The notes under the pieces: generated by a model | What the model saw: only the letters and a program-made list of their open reading frames with translations | Databases searched by the model: none | What the model was told of the DNA's origin: nothing | In this document: one piece after another, positions 32,250 through 42,452 of the stretch | How the letters are laid out: every line of letters starts with the position of its first letter | Position numbering within the stretch: position 1 is the stretch's first letter | Assembly: GCA_003693705.1 (NCBI GenBank) | Contig: RBZT01000281.1 | Coordinates: forward strand, 1-56,464 | Reading direction: 5' to 3' | DNA length: 56,464 bases | Origin: Polymyxa betae | Taxonomy: Eukaryota > Endomyxa > Phytomyxea > Plasmodiophorida > Plasmodiophoridae | Program-made: the position numbers and the translations under genes

Positions 32250-34497
32250 TTATCTTAATGAAGGTCGAGTTGATCTCCTATCGACATTCGGCCTAAACAA
32301 TCGAGCATTCCTTTCTGTCATCTGATTCTCAGCCAACATAATCTTGGTTAATGCATCTCCAGCGAACATCTCTTCATCGTCAGATTCATAGAAAGCTTCG
32401 TCTATCTCATCGGTTAAGGGGACATTCAGTGCTTTCACCTTCTTAAGAATCTGAAGCAATCTGTTAATTGCCAAACGATAGTTATGCATTTAACATGAAC
32501 CTTTTCGACTTCTGCCTTGAGCTTTTGCCGTTCTTGTAAGTTCTCCTCAATCGCAATGAGCACTAAGCAATAGTTTTCGATATCATGAGCCCGGACGTTG
32601 TCATAGCTCGGAAAGGTCGTTGGTGTTTGCATTTTCCATACAGCTAAATACAGGTTTAGCTTCAAATAATAAGTGTTGCAACAAATTTAGAAAGTAGTCT
32701 TCTGGCAAATGATTCGTAAACAATTCAATGTTATCAAAAAAGGCAAAAGATTTCAAATTAATTTGATATAGTGTGGTGGCAGCACACGTAAATCGTGATC
32801 GGAAGGATTCCAAGCAGAATCTCTGCTTTGACCGAAGATTACAGCAGCGCATAGAATGATTGCAAAAAGCATTTCGCTTCCCAAGCTAATAACAGCAACC
32901 TTGTAAATGTTTTTTAAACACTCCCAACACAAAAAAACTGACAAACACTGGAAAAGAATCCCAGATGGAGCAAGACAGTAAAATTAAGCTCTACATCGCC
33001 CGAACCTGCAATCTCTTATGACAGAAGCAGAATGAAAGAGGAACGAGGCGATAAAACATTATTAAAGGAACCCAGAAAGAAAAAATCTCAGACGACGAAG
33101 CTGTAAACAGAAGCAGAATGAAAGAGCTCTGCAAAGAAACAAACATAAAGAGCGTAAATGAGAGTCTTTAGAAGCTCATTACCAGATCTGTCTGCTGCTG
33201 ATGAGATCATCTCTATAATCGGCTCTTCAATACGATCCTCGTCAGTCTTGGCAGCCTCTTTTCCGACGTCGTTCATCTCAGCGTCCTCGTTCGTCCCATC
33301 GTCAATCAGCTTCCGATGGTCGATACGACGAATGGCTCGCAGCTCGTTATGGGCGGCCAGCAAGTTCATGACAGTCAGACCGGCGATAATCTGGGTGAAG
33401 ACCCACCCGCCGATTATGATGAAAACGACAGCATAGATGGCGGCTGATAACCCATAGCCCATATCTCTCAGATCCTCATAGATCGACGCCCAGCCATCCT
33501 GCGACATGAACACGAACAATGTGAACATTGCTTTCGAGATCGACGCGAAATAATCGTTCGGGACGCTCGAGAACAGATCGATGCCAATCACGGCGAAGAC
33601 GAACATGACGATTAAAAGCAAGCCGACGACATTGATCATATCTGGCAGCGAACGGATGATCGACGACACTACCATCTGCATGCCTTTGAACGCCGAGGCG
33701 CTTCTCAAGCTTCGGAACGCACGAAGGATGCGAAAGATTCGCAGCAGACGACCTGTCGATACAAACGCCATCCCGGTTCCCAATAGCGAGATCACCACCA
33801 GCAAGAAATCGAACACATTCCAGCCGACCTTCCAAAACGTTCGAAATCCGTGCATCCATTTCAGGCAGAGTTCCAGTGTGAAGATCGTTAGGAAGATGGC
33901 GTCCAGCGCCTGAAAGACCGGCAGGTAGTTGATTGAGAACGACTTCACCGTTTGCAGCCCGATCATCAGCGAATTGATCGTGATCGCCAGCAGAATCACG
34001 AGCTTGAACGGCGTGCTCTCCAGCAGGGCCCCGACCAGGACCTCGCGGACGCGATCGTCGCCTTGTTGGACCACGTCGAAGTCCATGACGTCGTTGATGT
34101 TGACGAAGGCGAATTTACGTCGCGACCGCTCCGAGATTCGCAGCTGCGACGACGTCGGATATTCGCTCTTCAGGGGCCAGGAAGCCAGCGGGGCGCCGAT
34201 CGCGTTTCGAGGCGGTGCCGTGAACAGTTTCCGGGGCGGGATGCCGTCCTGGCGAGCCAGTACTCCCGAAGGTTTCGGGTTAACGACGCCGCTGGCGACG
34301 TAACTTTGCTGCATTTGGTAGAGCGACAAGCAGCCGCCTGGATCGGCGTGGTCGGCCACCAGTGGCAGGTGCCGGGTCGACGACGCCGGCGACGACCCGA
34401 AGGTGACTTCGCCATCCTCGTCGATGGAGTTCTCGCTGGAATTCGTTCGGCTATGAGACCGATGCAGCTGAAATTTGGCGAGCGCTGCTTTCAGCAT
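32250..34497 (-). CDS. CatSper-like voltage-gated calcium channel subunit
   Basis: One six-helix voltage-gated channel repeat. The start is MLKAALAKFQLHRSHSRTN at 34497, then a disordered N-terminus, then S1 LVILLAITINSLMIG. S4 is STGRLLRIFRILRAFRSLR with Arg at every third position. The pore is FTLFVFMSQDGWASIYEDL, the S/T-x-D-x-W filter typical of CatSper (CatSper4: TQDGW). S6 is AAIYAVVFIIIGGWVFTQII. A main open frame ends at 33088. A second part at about 32250-32645 encodes HDIENYCLVLIAIEENLQER and, across a GT-AG intron, KAEVEKILKKVKALNV, which resembles the CatSper4 C-terminal coiled coil (family: NFCLVLEAIQENLRQ). Joining at the GTAATGAG donor near 33163 to a TATTTAG acceptor near 32646 keeps phase. 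That intron would be unusually long, so the C-terminal link is an inference. Confidence 0.78.
32640..33160 (-). other. long CatSper-gene intron or separate small ORF
   Basis: This lies between the channel core and its putative C-terminal exons. It contains two copies of ACAGAAGCAGAATGAAAGAG (33021-33040 and 33107-33126). It also has a minus-strand frame beginning with a signal-like MLFAIILCAAVIFGQS (about 32870) and another reading FFDNIELFTNHLPEDYFLNL. These may be further exons, a small nested gene, or intron. Confidence 0.4.
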
Positions 34498-35138
34498 GAT
34501 GATCACAGACGGGTTTCTCAAGCCATTATTCGATTATGCTGGCGTACCGTACTAGAACGCTTCCTAAACACCATACATTTATAGGCAGTATAATTATTGT
34601 CAGCACCCTATTTGCAGATGCCAATTGTCACTATGGTTTCTGTCTTTTAGTCCTATTTCTTCGCCGAAGATAGCATCCATAATCAAACGCAGCTTTATAA
34701 TTGATAGTGAGACACTCTGGCATAGGCGATCATTAAAAATGTGTCTATTTATCTGAGTGATCATTTTTAAAACTTTTGTTCGATTTGCTTAAAATAGGTT
34801 GAAATCTGCGCGAGTTTTAGTGGATGAATGAAGCAATTGAGAGATCTCATATTCACATCCGTGGAGCTCGCTATTTGTCTGCGGGCTGCGCAATCCATAT
34901 ACAGACTCTAATATAGCGTCCATCATACAACCTATCGATATGGGACCTTTTAACCATCTTTGCTCAATTTCTATACGCACGTTATGAGCGCAGCTGCCAT
35001 TTTTTGGTTTTATAAACCATTGTTTATTGACGTGTAGATAAGGTTAGACCAGGCAATGGAACTTGAAATGTGATGAATGATGGTGATGTTTTCTGCGATG
35101 AGGCCCACAGCGGGACAGACAGGAAACCAATGCTTAGG
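34498..35138. other. intergenic, no supported gene
   Basis: An AT-rich spacer upstream of the channel. A 63-codon minus-strand frame at 34789-34980 starts with GTG and is not recognised. Confidence 0.4.
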
Positions 35139-35561
35139 TTAGCGAGCGGGGTCAGCGGCGGCTTTGGCGGCTGCGGCTTGTAGAGCGCGAACCTCATCTG
35201 AGTCGAAGCGATCCGCGCCCGACAGACGCCAGATCACCCACCCGAATACGGATGCGGTAAACAACGACAGGCCGATGCCGGTCGCCTGGTTACGAGCTCG
35301 TAGCGATTTGCTGATCATCTGATGGGATCGGATTCGTCGCTGCCGGCACCTGCAAAGCTTTTGATCGATTTCCTCTAGAGTTTCGTATGTTTTGTTAGGC
35401 GCGGAGAATGTACACGGATGACCAGCCCGCTCTGACGTTCTAGCAACAAATTCTGCAACAAATTCTGCAACAACAAATTCTGCTTTAATCAGCCTGGAGC
35501 TTTGTGTAATGGGTAAGCTGAGATAAATTTTGAAATAGACTGTTATTGTCAAATCCGACAT
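35139..35561 (-). CDS. COA3: cytochrome c oxidase assembly factor COA3-like protein
   Basis: Small protein of up to 140 aa. The C-terminal half has the COA3/CCDC56 layout: a basic ISKSLRARNQATGIGLSLFT segment running into one membrane helix (FTASVFGWVIWRL), then a short acidic/Ala tail (FDSDEVRALQAAAAKAAAD). Family members read [23 protein letters not shown] at this place. COA3 sits in the mitochondrial inner membrane and stabilises newly made Cox1 with COX14 and the MSS51 system. The N-terminal about 60 residues, including a duplicated VAEFVAEFV coded by repeated CAACAAATTCTG, look unlike the family. The true start may be an internal one or a spliced exon. A single hydrophobic helix and the R-N-x-x-T-G motif are the main support. 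Confidence 0.65.
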   Translation of the reverse strand: MSDLTITVYFKIYLSLPITQSSRLIKAEFVVAEFVAEFVARTSERAGHPCTFSAPNKTYETLEEIDQKLCRCRQRRIRSHQMISKSLRARNQATGIGLSLFTASVFGWVIWRLSGADRFDSDEVRALQAAAAKAAADPAR

Positions 35562-35876
35562 TATGAATTCCTGGAAGGATTTTTAATTAAGGTAACTCTT
35601 GCTCCCCCTAAGAAATATGAAGTGCCGCTCCTCAGATGACAGCGATAGCGATTCCGACTCGTTAGAAAATACTTGAACAAATACGTGGACAGAGAATCTA
35701 CACCGAAATGCATTGCTGGAGATTGTGAACACCCAAATATCTTAATTTTAATTAATAGGATAAGTCTGATAGAGAATACTTGACACTCGAATATGGCACA
35801 TGGCACTATTAAAGTCAGCCAATTCAAACATAGTCCGATAAATATACAGATTAAATGTTGCAGCAGAATGCAGATG
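35562..35876. other. spacer between COA3-like and LRR genes
   Basis: An AT-rich spacer, no gene recognised. Confidence 0.4.
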
Positions 35877-37352
35877 TCACCTAGTGATTCGCCCTCTACA
35901 ATTTCTGAAAGAGTTCACAAGCTGCAAGCAAGCGGTCTTGAATCCCCTCATGAAAGGCGTATACCACCTCCTCCTTGCGACAGTTCTCAATTCCGCATCT
36001 GGCTCAGGCTCTTCGTCAGAAAAAATTCGATCCTCATGCAGCGACAATCCGGTCTCTTCCTCGGCTCGACACACAAACTTCAGTTTCCGAACACTGATTA
36101 GCTCCTCAATCACAACCGGCGGCTCTTCGATATTGGTATAAGAAGCATCGAGATATTTCAACTTTCTACATGCAACAAGAGCATCAATATTTGTGACGTC
36201 CGTGTGCGAAACGTCAATGAAAGTCAGCTGCAGACAAGTTGCTAAAGGTACGATATCGGTCAATGGACAGAATTGCGCCTCCAATTTCTCCAGTTTCAGG
36301 AAATTTGTCAGCGGAGCCAAGTCCGACACACGAGTGTGATCCAAATCGAGAGAAACGAGGCTATTCGACAGATATCGTAGCGGGCGTATATCTACAATTG
36401 GGACATGCCGGATAAGTAAGCGCTTGAGTTTGGTACAGAAACGTAAAATGTCGATTTGGGTGAGCCGAGTCCCAGATATATCCAGATATTCGAGATTGGG
36501 AAGGTATTGCAGTACATCGAGGGAGTTAATGTGAGTATTGGCCAAATCCAGCCAAACCAGGCGCGGGCATTTCGACAGTATAGAGATGTTGGAAACCCTT
36601 GAGAAATGCAGATTTAGATGAACCAGCCGAGGCGTGGACCGAAGGCCTTCGATCGAATCGACAGCATCCGAATGGCAGAGCTCCAAATGGCGAACTTGCT
36701 GAGGGAAACATACTGGATATGTGAGCTGCAGAAGAAGCAGACAAGCCCGGATCGTCTTCAGAGAAGTACTCTTGCGAAGACAGGAAATATCATTAACACG
36801 AGTCACCGATATATCAAGCGTTATCAATGACGGGCATTGAGCTAGTGGGGCGATCTCTCGAATCGGTGAATGAGAAAGGTCGAGCCAACGCAGATTCTGG
36901 AGGTTACTGAGCTCTTCGATATGCAAAATAGCAGTATGCGATAAATCGATAGATTCCAGTGAAGGCGCAGATGTAATACATTGGGGAATATCCCTCAAAA
37001 GATTCCATCCATGTAGGGACAGCGATTTTAGATGCCTGAATGGTGAAGGGGTGCTTAATAGTACATCCATTGGAGGCGCAGGCATTATTGGCGGCGGCGA
37101 CAAGATGAGCGATTCTAGAAACGGGAACCGTTCTGAAATGACAGAGACAGGACCCTCCGACTTCCAATGCTTTACCAAAGGCAGCAGCGCTCTCATCCGT
37201 CGGCATGTACATGCAACCTTCAGTACATCCGCTCTGGCAGCCAGCACCCCCATGATCACGACCAGCAGACTATCGGGGATGTCCAGCAGGTTGGTCACCG
37301 ACCCCTGGGAACCGGACTCGGCGGGCCCCGGCTCGGTCGGCCTCGGCGTCAT
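35877..37352 (-). CDS. F-box-like, SDS22-type leucine-rich repeat protein
   Basis: Single-exon protein of 491 aa; the start is MTPRPTEPGPAESGSQGSVT at 37352, the first in-frame ATG. Residues about 25-60 form an F-box-like helix pair (LLDIPDSLLVVIMGVLAARA, then VLKVACTCRRMRALLP). At least twelve LRRs of 21-23 residues follow, of the SDS22/internalin type: LRWLDLSHSPIREIAPLAQC, LVWLDLANTHINSLDVLQYL, LEYLDISGTRLTQIDILRFC, FIDVSHTDVTNIDALVACRK. A charged tail follows (EDRIFSDEEPEPDAELRT). Such proteins usually act as substrate receptors of SCF ubiquitin ligases; that role is inferred from the F-box-like start. SDS22-type repeats are unusual partners of an F-box, which more often carries the cysteine-containing LRR type. 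Confidence 0.8.
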   Translation of the reverse strand: MTPRPTEPGPAESGSQGSVTNLLDIPDSLLVVIMGVLAARADVLKVACTCRRMRALLPLVKHWKSEGPVSVISERFPFLESLILSPPPIMPAPPMDVLLSTPSPFRHLKSLSLHGWNLLRDIPQCITSAPSLESIDLSHTAILHIEELSNLQNLRWLDLSHSPIREIAPLAQCPSLITLDISVTRVNDISCLRKSTSLKTIRACLLLLQLTYPVCFPQQVRHLELCHSDAVDSIEGLRSTPRLVHLNLHFSRVSNISILSKCPRLVWLDLANTHINSLDVLQYLPNLEYLDISGTRLTQIDILRFCTKLKRLLIRHVPIVDIRPLRYLSNSLVSLDLDHTRVSDLAPLTNFLKLEKLEAQFCPLTDIVPLATCLQLTFIDVSHTDVTNIDALVACRKLKYLDASYTNIEEPPVVIEELISVRKLKFVCRAEEETGLSLHEDRIFSDEEPEPDAELRTVARRRWYTPFMRGFKTACLQLVNSFRNCRGRITR

Positions 37353-37780
37353 CGCCTCGGCCAATCGGGTGAGAGGACAAGCAGCGGCTGACTAAAGTAG
37401 TAAATGGTAGAGAGGCGACCATCATCGGGGAAACTGACGAGAGCGGCGCAGCCCTCCATCGGGTCTATAAGAACGACAAGACCCTACACGATTGTGGGGG
37501 GTTGTCTCTCGTCCTCTGCCAGAGCGGCCCTGCAGGGCACTGGTCTCACGCGTCCGCTTGAGTACGTCACGCGACGGTGCAAGCCAGACCTTGACGCGTT
37601 CTATTTTTAGTGACTGGCATCCGCCTCCCAACAAAAAAATGGTCACTTATCAAAAAAAAGATCCGTTGCTTTCAGTTACAAAAAGCAGATTTTTTTCCTA
37701 ATGAGGAAATCGTCATTAGATGGTGTTTGATAACGGATTTGTACGACCCAGCGGCACGTGCCCAGCCATTCGAAGCTAGC
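37353..37780. promoter_or_regulatory. divergent intergenic region
   Basis: This is the shared 5' flank of the LRR gene and the coiled-coil gene. An A-run at 37633-37660 is present; no motif was assigned. Confidence 0.4.
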
Positions 37781-39002
37781 ATGGCGACGAAATCGCTGCC
37801 TTTGATCTTGAAGGAGAATGCGGACGAGATCGTGGACCAAGTCGCCAACAACGTCCTTGAGGTGATGGCGGCCTACCCGGACCCACCACCCAGAAAGCCT
37901 TTTTCTAATCGTCTCGTACGAATCGTAAACAGCCCCGATCTGGTCAAGAGGCCGCTATCCGATGATGAACGAGCCGCCGTCCGAGAGATGATCGATGAAA
38001 CGAAAAAAATTCGGCAGCGCGGCCACAATCAGACCCTAAGGTTGCAGGAAATCCAGAGACGATTCGAGCTGGAAATGGAGCACATCGAGAACCAGGAGCA
38101 TCTCGAGGTCAAGAACAAACTCAAACAGGCCGAGGAGAAACGCGAAGCCGAACGTCAAAAGCGGGCCGAGATTGCTCTCATAAACCTCGCTAAGCGATCA
38201 CAGCTGAAACAGGAAGAGAAGCAGCGTCTACGGTGTGCCCGCGATTTGATCCGCCGATCAAGCAAAACCAACATCCAACGTCCGGGACAAAAGCAGTTCA
38301 TTCCAAAACCCAAACAAGACGTCGCTATGGATCCTGTCGCCAGGGAACGCTGGAAGCATTTCATTCGGCGTTATCGCCGCACGAAATGGTTCAAGATGAT
38401 TGCAGGCGAGATCGCCGCGCTTGCCGCCGAAAAGCGTCGCGGTTACGAGGATATCTGCGCCCGGCTCATCCGACGCCGCGATTACGGCGCGACGGTTCGC
38501 GATCAGCACGCCCCGGAGCCCAGCGCCAAGCTGCACGACCAGTTGCAGGCGCGAATCGACCAGCTGCGGCATCCGGATTACGTCCGTCAGGCGCGCGACG
38601 TTCGAGCTCGGCATCCTGTCATCGGCGGCAAACCCGGAACCGAAAAGCCGGCCCCGGAACCTCTGGCCAGCACAGCGAAGAAGTACCGGAACTATCTGGC
38701 GGATCTGCATCGAATTCGGGTTCAAAATGGGCCAGGTTTGGATCTTGGGATCAGTATTACCGATTGCTGATAGGGTGATAGATGAATATCGGCATCTGTC
38801 TAAGGCGGAGCTGCAGGCGAAGATTCGGGAGCTGGACAGAGAGATTGAAGATCGCGATGGTAGTCACAGACCGGATGCTACATCGGCTGTCAATTTAACA
38901 GACAACCTGGCACGCCTCTCACACGCCTATCTGAAGGCCCTGCGCGCCAAATCGCAGCTCTGCGATCTGTACGAAGCCGAGCATCTCTTTGCCAGGTCGT
39001 AG
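37781..39002 (+). CDS. coiled-coil protein of unknown function
   Basis: I do not recognise the family. The start is MATKSLPLILKENADEIVDQ at 37781. The protein is strongly helical and charged: residues about 65-170 form a long coiled coil (RRFELEMEHIENQEHLEVKN, KREAERQKRAEIALINLAKR), followed by a basic IQ-like patch (WKHFIRRYRRTKWFKMIAGE). The second exon joins after an intron at about 38735-38782 and reads DEYRHLSKAELQAKIRELDR, then LSHAYLKALRAKSQLCDLYE, ending at 39002. Total about 400 aa. Composition and context suggest a structural, possibly axonemal or basal-body, protein, but nothing in the sequence proves that. It ends 51 bp from the FIBP stop codon on the opposite strand. Confidence 0.72.
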
Positions 39003-39052
39003 GCTGGGATAGAAACAGTTTTAATACAGATATATAGGGCCAACACGACGAC

Positions 39053-40610
39053 TTATTTCAGCCAGCGCAGGCGATGGCTTAAATAGACGGAATATTGCGG
39101 GAAGAAGATGACACAGATTCGTCCGACGACCATCAAATAACGCTGCCAAAGCGCGCCGAGCTGTTCGTAATCAGACGCGGACGGGAACGAATCGCAAAGC
39201 GCCTCGAAGAACAGCTGCACGTCCTTCTGTTGCATGATCAATCTGCAGAGTGGATGGACGATCTGTTCAGTGATGTCCAGGAACAGATCGCTGAGAGCTT
39301 TCGGGCGATTCAGCGCCGAACCGATCGTGCAAAGAACCTTGACAATGGCGACGACCCGAGTCGAGAGCTTGAGCAAATCGGCATGGCCACGCCCGGATTC
39401 GATTATTTCGCGCAAGGCGACCTCGACCCGAGCTCGGTAGAGATCCATCAGCTCGCGATTGTTCGCCAGCAGAAGCTTCAGGTCGCGCAGCTCCGAGATG
39501 AATTCGTGGTCGAGGTCGTGGGTCCCTTCAACGGTCCATTTCTTCATTAAGACGCCGGCGATCTGCAGAATATCGGATAGATTCGCCGGCCGTAGCTTTC
39601 TTTTCAACGTTTCTGGGCGATTTTAAGCGACAAAACCTTTGTTAAAAATGTTTCCTCCTGACCGAAGCGGTAGCGAGACAGGAAGATCAGGCGAGCGTAT
39701 TTGATAGCCAGCCCTTGTGATAGCATGAATTGCGATTGTATTTCAGTAACCAAATTGATTCCTGCAAATGGATTAGTTAGGGATCAGAATGGCTGCTAAT
39801 AGGACATATACCTCTTTCTTCTCGATCGTCTTCGCCTAACACACGAGAAATCCGCCTCAGGTTCTCAATCTATGTGGTAATTCAGAAAAGAACACATTTT
39901 TGTCTACGAAGAGATACCTGTCTTGATACGCTGGCTAATTGAAAATGCGTTCGTTCGGCAAGCGTCTCGAGTTCTTTTCTGAAATTGTGCCTGCTGAGTT
40001 TATGCCCGACAATCTCACGACACAAATCGGTGTCTAGGCTATAATAGCTGCAAAAGCAGTCTGAGAACGAATAGTAAAAATAGACGGAAAAAAAATACAA
40101 AAACAAGAAAGCAACCAATGTTGTTTGAGATATCTGTCTACGAGTATCTGAAGCCTTATTTAGATAAATGTTATGGAGAAATAACAGAAAACGCAAACTA
40201 GAATACGAACCTCTCGACCATCCTTTGAAGCGTATCTGGGTGAAGTTCCAACAGCGGGAATTTGGAGCGGAAATTGCCAGGACGATGCAGCAACGGGATG
40301 AATAACTCGAAGATGTTAAACTGGTCCTGGGTCTCACACGTGATACAATGTCGCAGGCGATCTTTATCCTTGCCATTGGCATTCAGGCCATATTCGTGCA
40401 GAGAGCTGGCGATCGCCGCCTCCACTAAACAATGACTGATTCGGTCCAGTTCGGGCGACGACGCTTACCGGTGTAGCCGTCTATCCAGATATCATACAAG
40501 GTTATGTCGATTCGAACCGGCGACAGGCACAGGGCATGGAATTCGATGTCGGGATGGGCCTGGCCAGGGATGCCGGACGAGCTCGTCTTTCGTGATAGCC
40601 GCGTGAACAT
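39053..40610 (-). CDS. FIBP: FIBP-like protein (acidic FGF intracellular-binding protein family)
   Basis: Segments follow the FIBP family in order. The start MFTRLSRKTSSSGIPGQAH (ATG 40610) precedes VRIDITLYDIWIDGYT (family: TTLIDEDVYRLWLDGYS). After an intron come EAAIASSLHEYGLNANGKDK, QDQFNIFELFIPLLHRPG and LHPDTLQRMVERF. Then YYSLDTDLCREIVGHKLSRH (family: YYAFDEAFVREVLGKKLSK) and RTHFQLASVSRQ. The last exon has DHEFISELRDLKLLLANNRE, LSDLFLDITEQIVHPLC, and LGALWQRYLMVVGRICVIFF. The molecular role of FIBP is poorly defined even in animals, where it binds FGF1 inside cells. Several exons; the short segment around 39640-39880 was not fully resolved. Confidence 0.82.
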
Positions 40611-41052
40611 ACAAACAGCAATAGAGTGAGTCTCGTAACAGCTGACCTCCAAATCACGCGCAGCGATTTGACAGAAATTTCCACAGAAAGCGAATCAGCC
40701 TGCAGACGCCTACAGCTCCTAGAACTTACTGTACTTTGGTTTTGCATATGAAATCGATCTAATATAGTTCTAGCAAGAAATAGTGAATCTCAGCGCTTTT
40801 TTAGATGGAAGTTATCATATGTTGTCTAATAGAAGCTAGAATGGAATAAGATTGTAACTTACATCTAGAGAGCCTTTGTTCAAGCTTGCATGTCTTATCA
40901 CTTGAAAAGAGAAAACCTCTCAAGTGATAAAAGAATTTGGAAAAACTCGAGTATAAACTTCTGAAAAAGTTGAGTGGAACGCAGAAATATTTTCCGTAAA
41001 AGTTTTCCAGCGCCATCTTCAGACTTCAGTCATTATTGATGGTAACTTGGCC
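40611..41052. promoter_or_regulatory. divergent intergenic region between FIBP and MFAP1
   Basis: About 440 bp separate the two start codons. It contains an inverted pair around TCACTTGAAAAGAGAAAACC and TCTCAAGTGATA (near 40898-40930) that could form a hairpin. No other feature was seen. Confidence 0.4.
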
Positions 41053-42300
41053 ATGATTAAACGTCAAGCGGTCCAGTATAGACGAGGTCAGCGTCCTACC
41101 TGGTTAGACGAGCCGGAATCGCAGGCACCAACCGAGGCTGCCGTTGAAGAGGAAGCCTCGGTAGTTGTTGAGGATGATCGGCGTCAGCCTGTCTCGAAAG
41201 GCGCACGAAGCCGCATTCAAGTTCGTGTCGTTGAAGCTTATGTCGAAGGCGAGAGGAAACCAGAGCCGTCTAGGAAAGCGCCAGTTATTGAAACTGATGG
41301 GCTGGAGGTCCCTGAAGCTGCTGTCGAAGTCGATGAGGATGATGTTGAAGAGAGGCGACGTCGAGCTCGTTTAAAATTAGCCCAGGCAGAGGTCGAGGTC
41401 GCAGTGCCAGCAGCTGATATTCCAGACCTCGAAGAGATTGTCGAAGTGGAAGAAGAGGAAGAGGAGGAAGAAGAAACAGAAGAAGAGGAATCCGAAGACG
41501 ATGGCGATTACGATTACGGCCGCGTTTTGATGAAGCCCGTTTTCGTCTCAAAGGCCAATCGAAACACGGCCACTGATCGCGTAAATATCGTTGATTCCAA
41601 AGAGATCGATAAGAACGACGAGATCCGAGCAGACGAGCGCAAACAAGAGATCGAACAAAGGCTGATCGATGCAATTCAGCGCGAAGAGACCGAAAGGGAG
41701 CTTGCAGCGAAAGCGGCGAAGATTGGAATCCCGGACGATACTGATCTTCCCGACGACCCGGTTGAATACGAGAAATGGAGGCTGCGAGAGATGGTTCGTA
41801 TCCTGCGAGATCGTGAGGCTCGTCGTCTTGCTGAAGAGGAGCGTGCTGAGACGGAACGCCGACGGCTTCTTTCTGATGAAACCATCATGAAAGAGCACCA
41901 AGAAAAGGAGGCAGCGGCACCGCCCAAAGCCAAGATCAAATTCCTCCAGAGGTATCATCACAAAGGCGTTTTCTACACCGATTCTATCGATCAAGATTTG
42001 CTGCAACGAGACCATCTTGTGGCGACCGGAGTAGACGCCGAAGTCGATCGTTCACTGCTTCCGAAAGTGTTGCAGGTGAAGAACTTCGGTTTGGCGAGCC
42101 GAACGAAATGTAACTATGCTATAGCCTGTGCTTGATATTCTTTTAATCCAGATTTAGATACACATTTGACCGATCAGGATACATCTAGGGATGATCCCTG
42201 GGCAGAAGAAAAATCGTTTGCCCGGCCGACAGGGTTCTCAAGCAAGCGAGCTGAAGAGGCCAGCAGGGATCGGGATCCTAAGCGCCCTCGAACAACGTAA
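41053..42300 (+). CDS. MFAP1: spliceosomal protein MFAP1
   Basis: Component of the spliceosomal B complex, interacting with Prp38. The start is MIKRQAVQYRRGQRPTWLDE at 41053; an in-frame TTG lies just upstream but is not needed. The acidic middle (long Glu run near residue 140) is followed by DYGRVLMKPVFVSKANRNTA. The C-terminal MFAP1 domain has EYEKWRLREMVRILRDREAR, AKIKFLQRYHHKGVFYTDS and LLPKVLQVKNFGLASRTKY; the Tyr codon is completed across a 43-nt intron. The last exon reads DTHLTDQDTSRDDPWAEEKS and ends KRPRTT. These correspond point by point to family YKFLQKYYHRGAFF, KVMQVKNFGRSGRTK and HLVDQDTT. Complete and intact. Confidence 0.93.
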
Positions 42301-42452
42301 TCTATATTTAATATAATGATATTGCTTTTAAATCTACTCGATTACCGGATTTTATATTCATAAGAAACGTCCTGTTTATAGTTTTAAAACTTCCGAATGA
42401 AATAATACAATATTTTGAGACATTAATGTCTTTCGAGAAGATTCTTGCATGA

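Noticed and set aside
33952-34584. 210-codon plus-strand frame
   Set aside because: It lies entirely opposite the ion-channel coding sequence, whose domains are clear.
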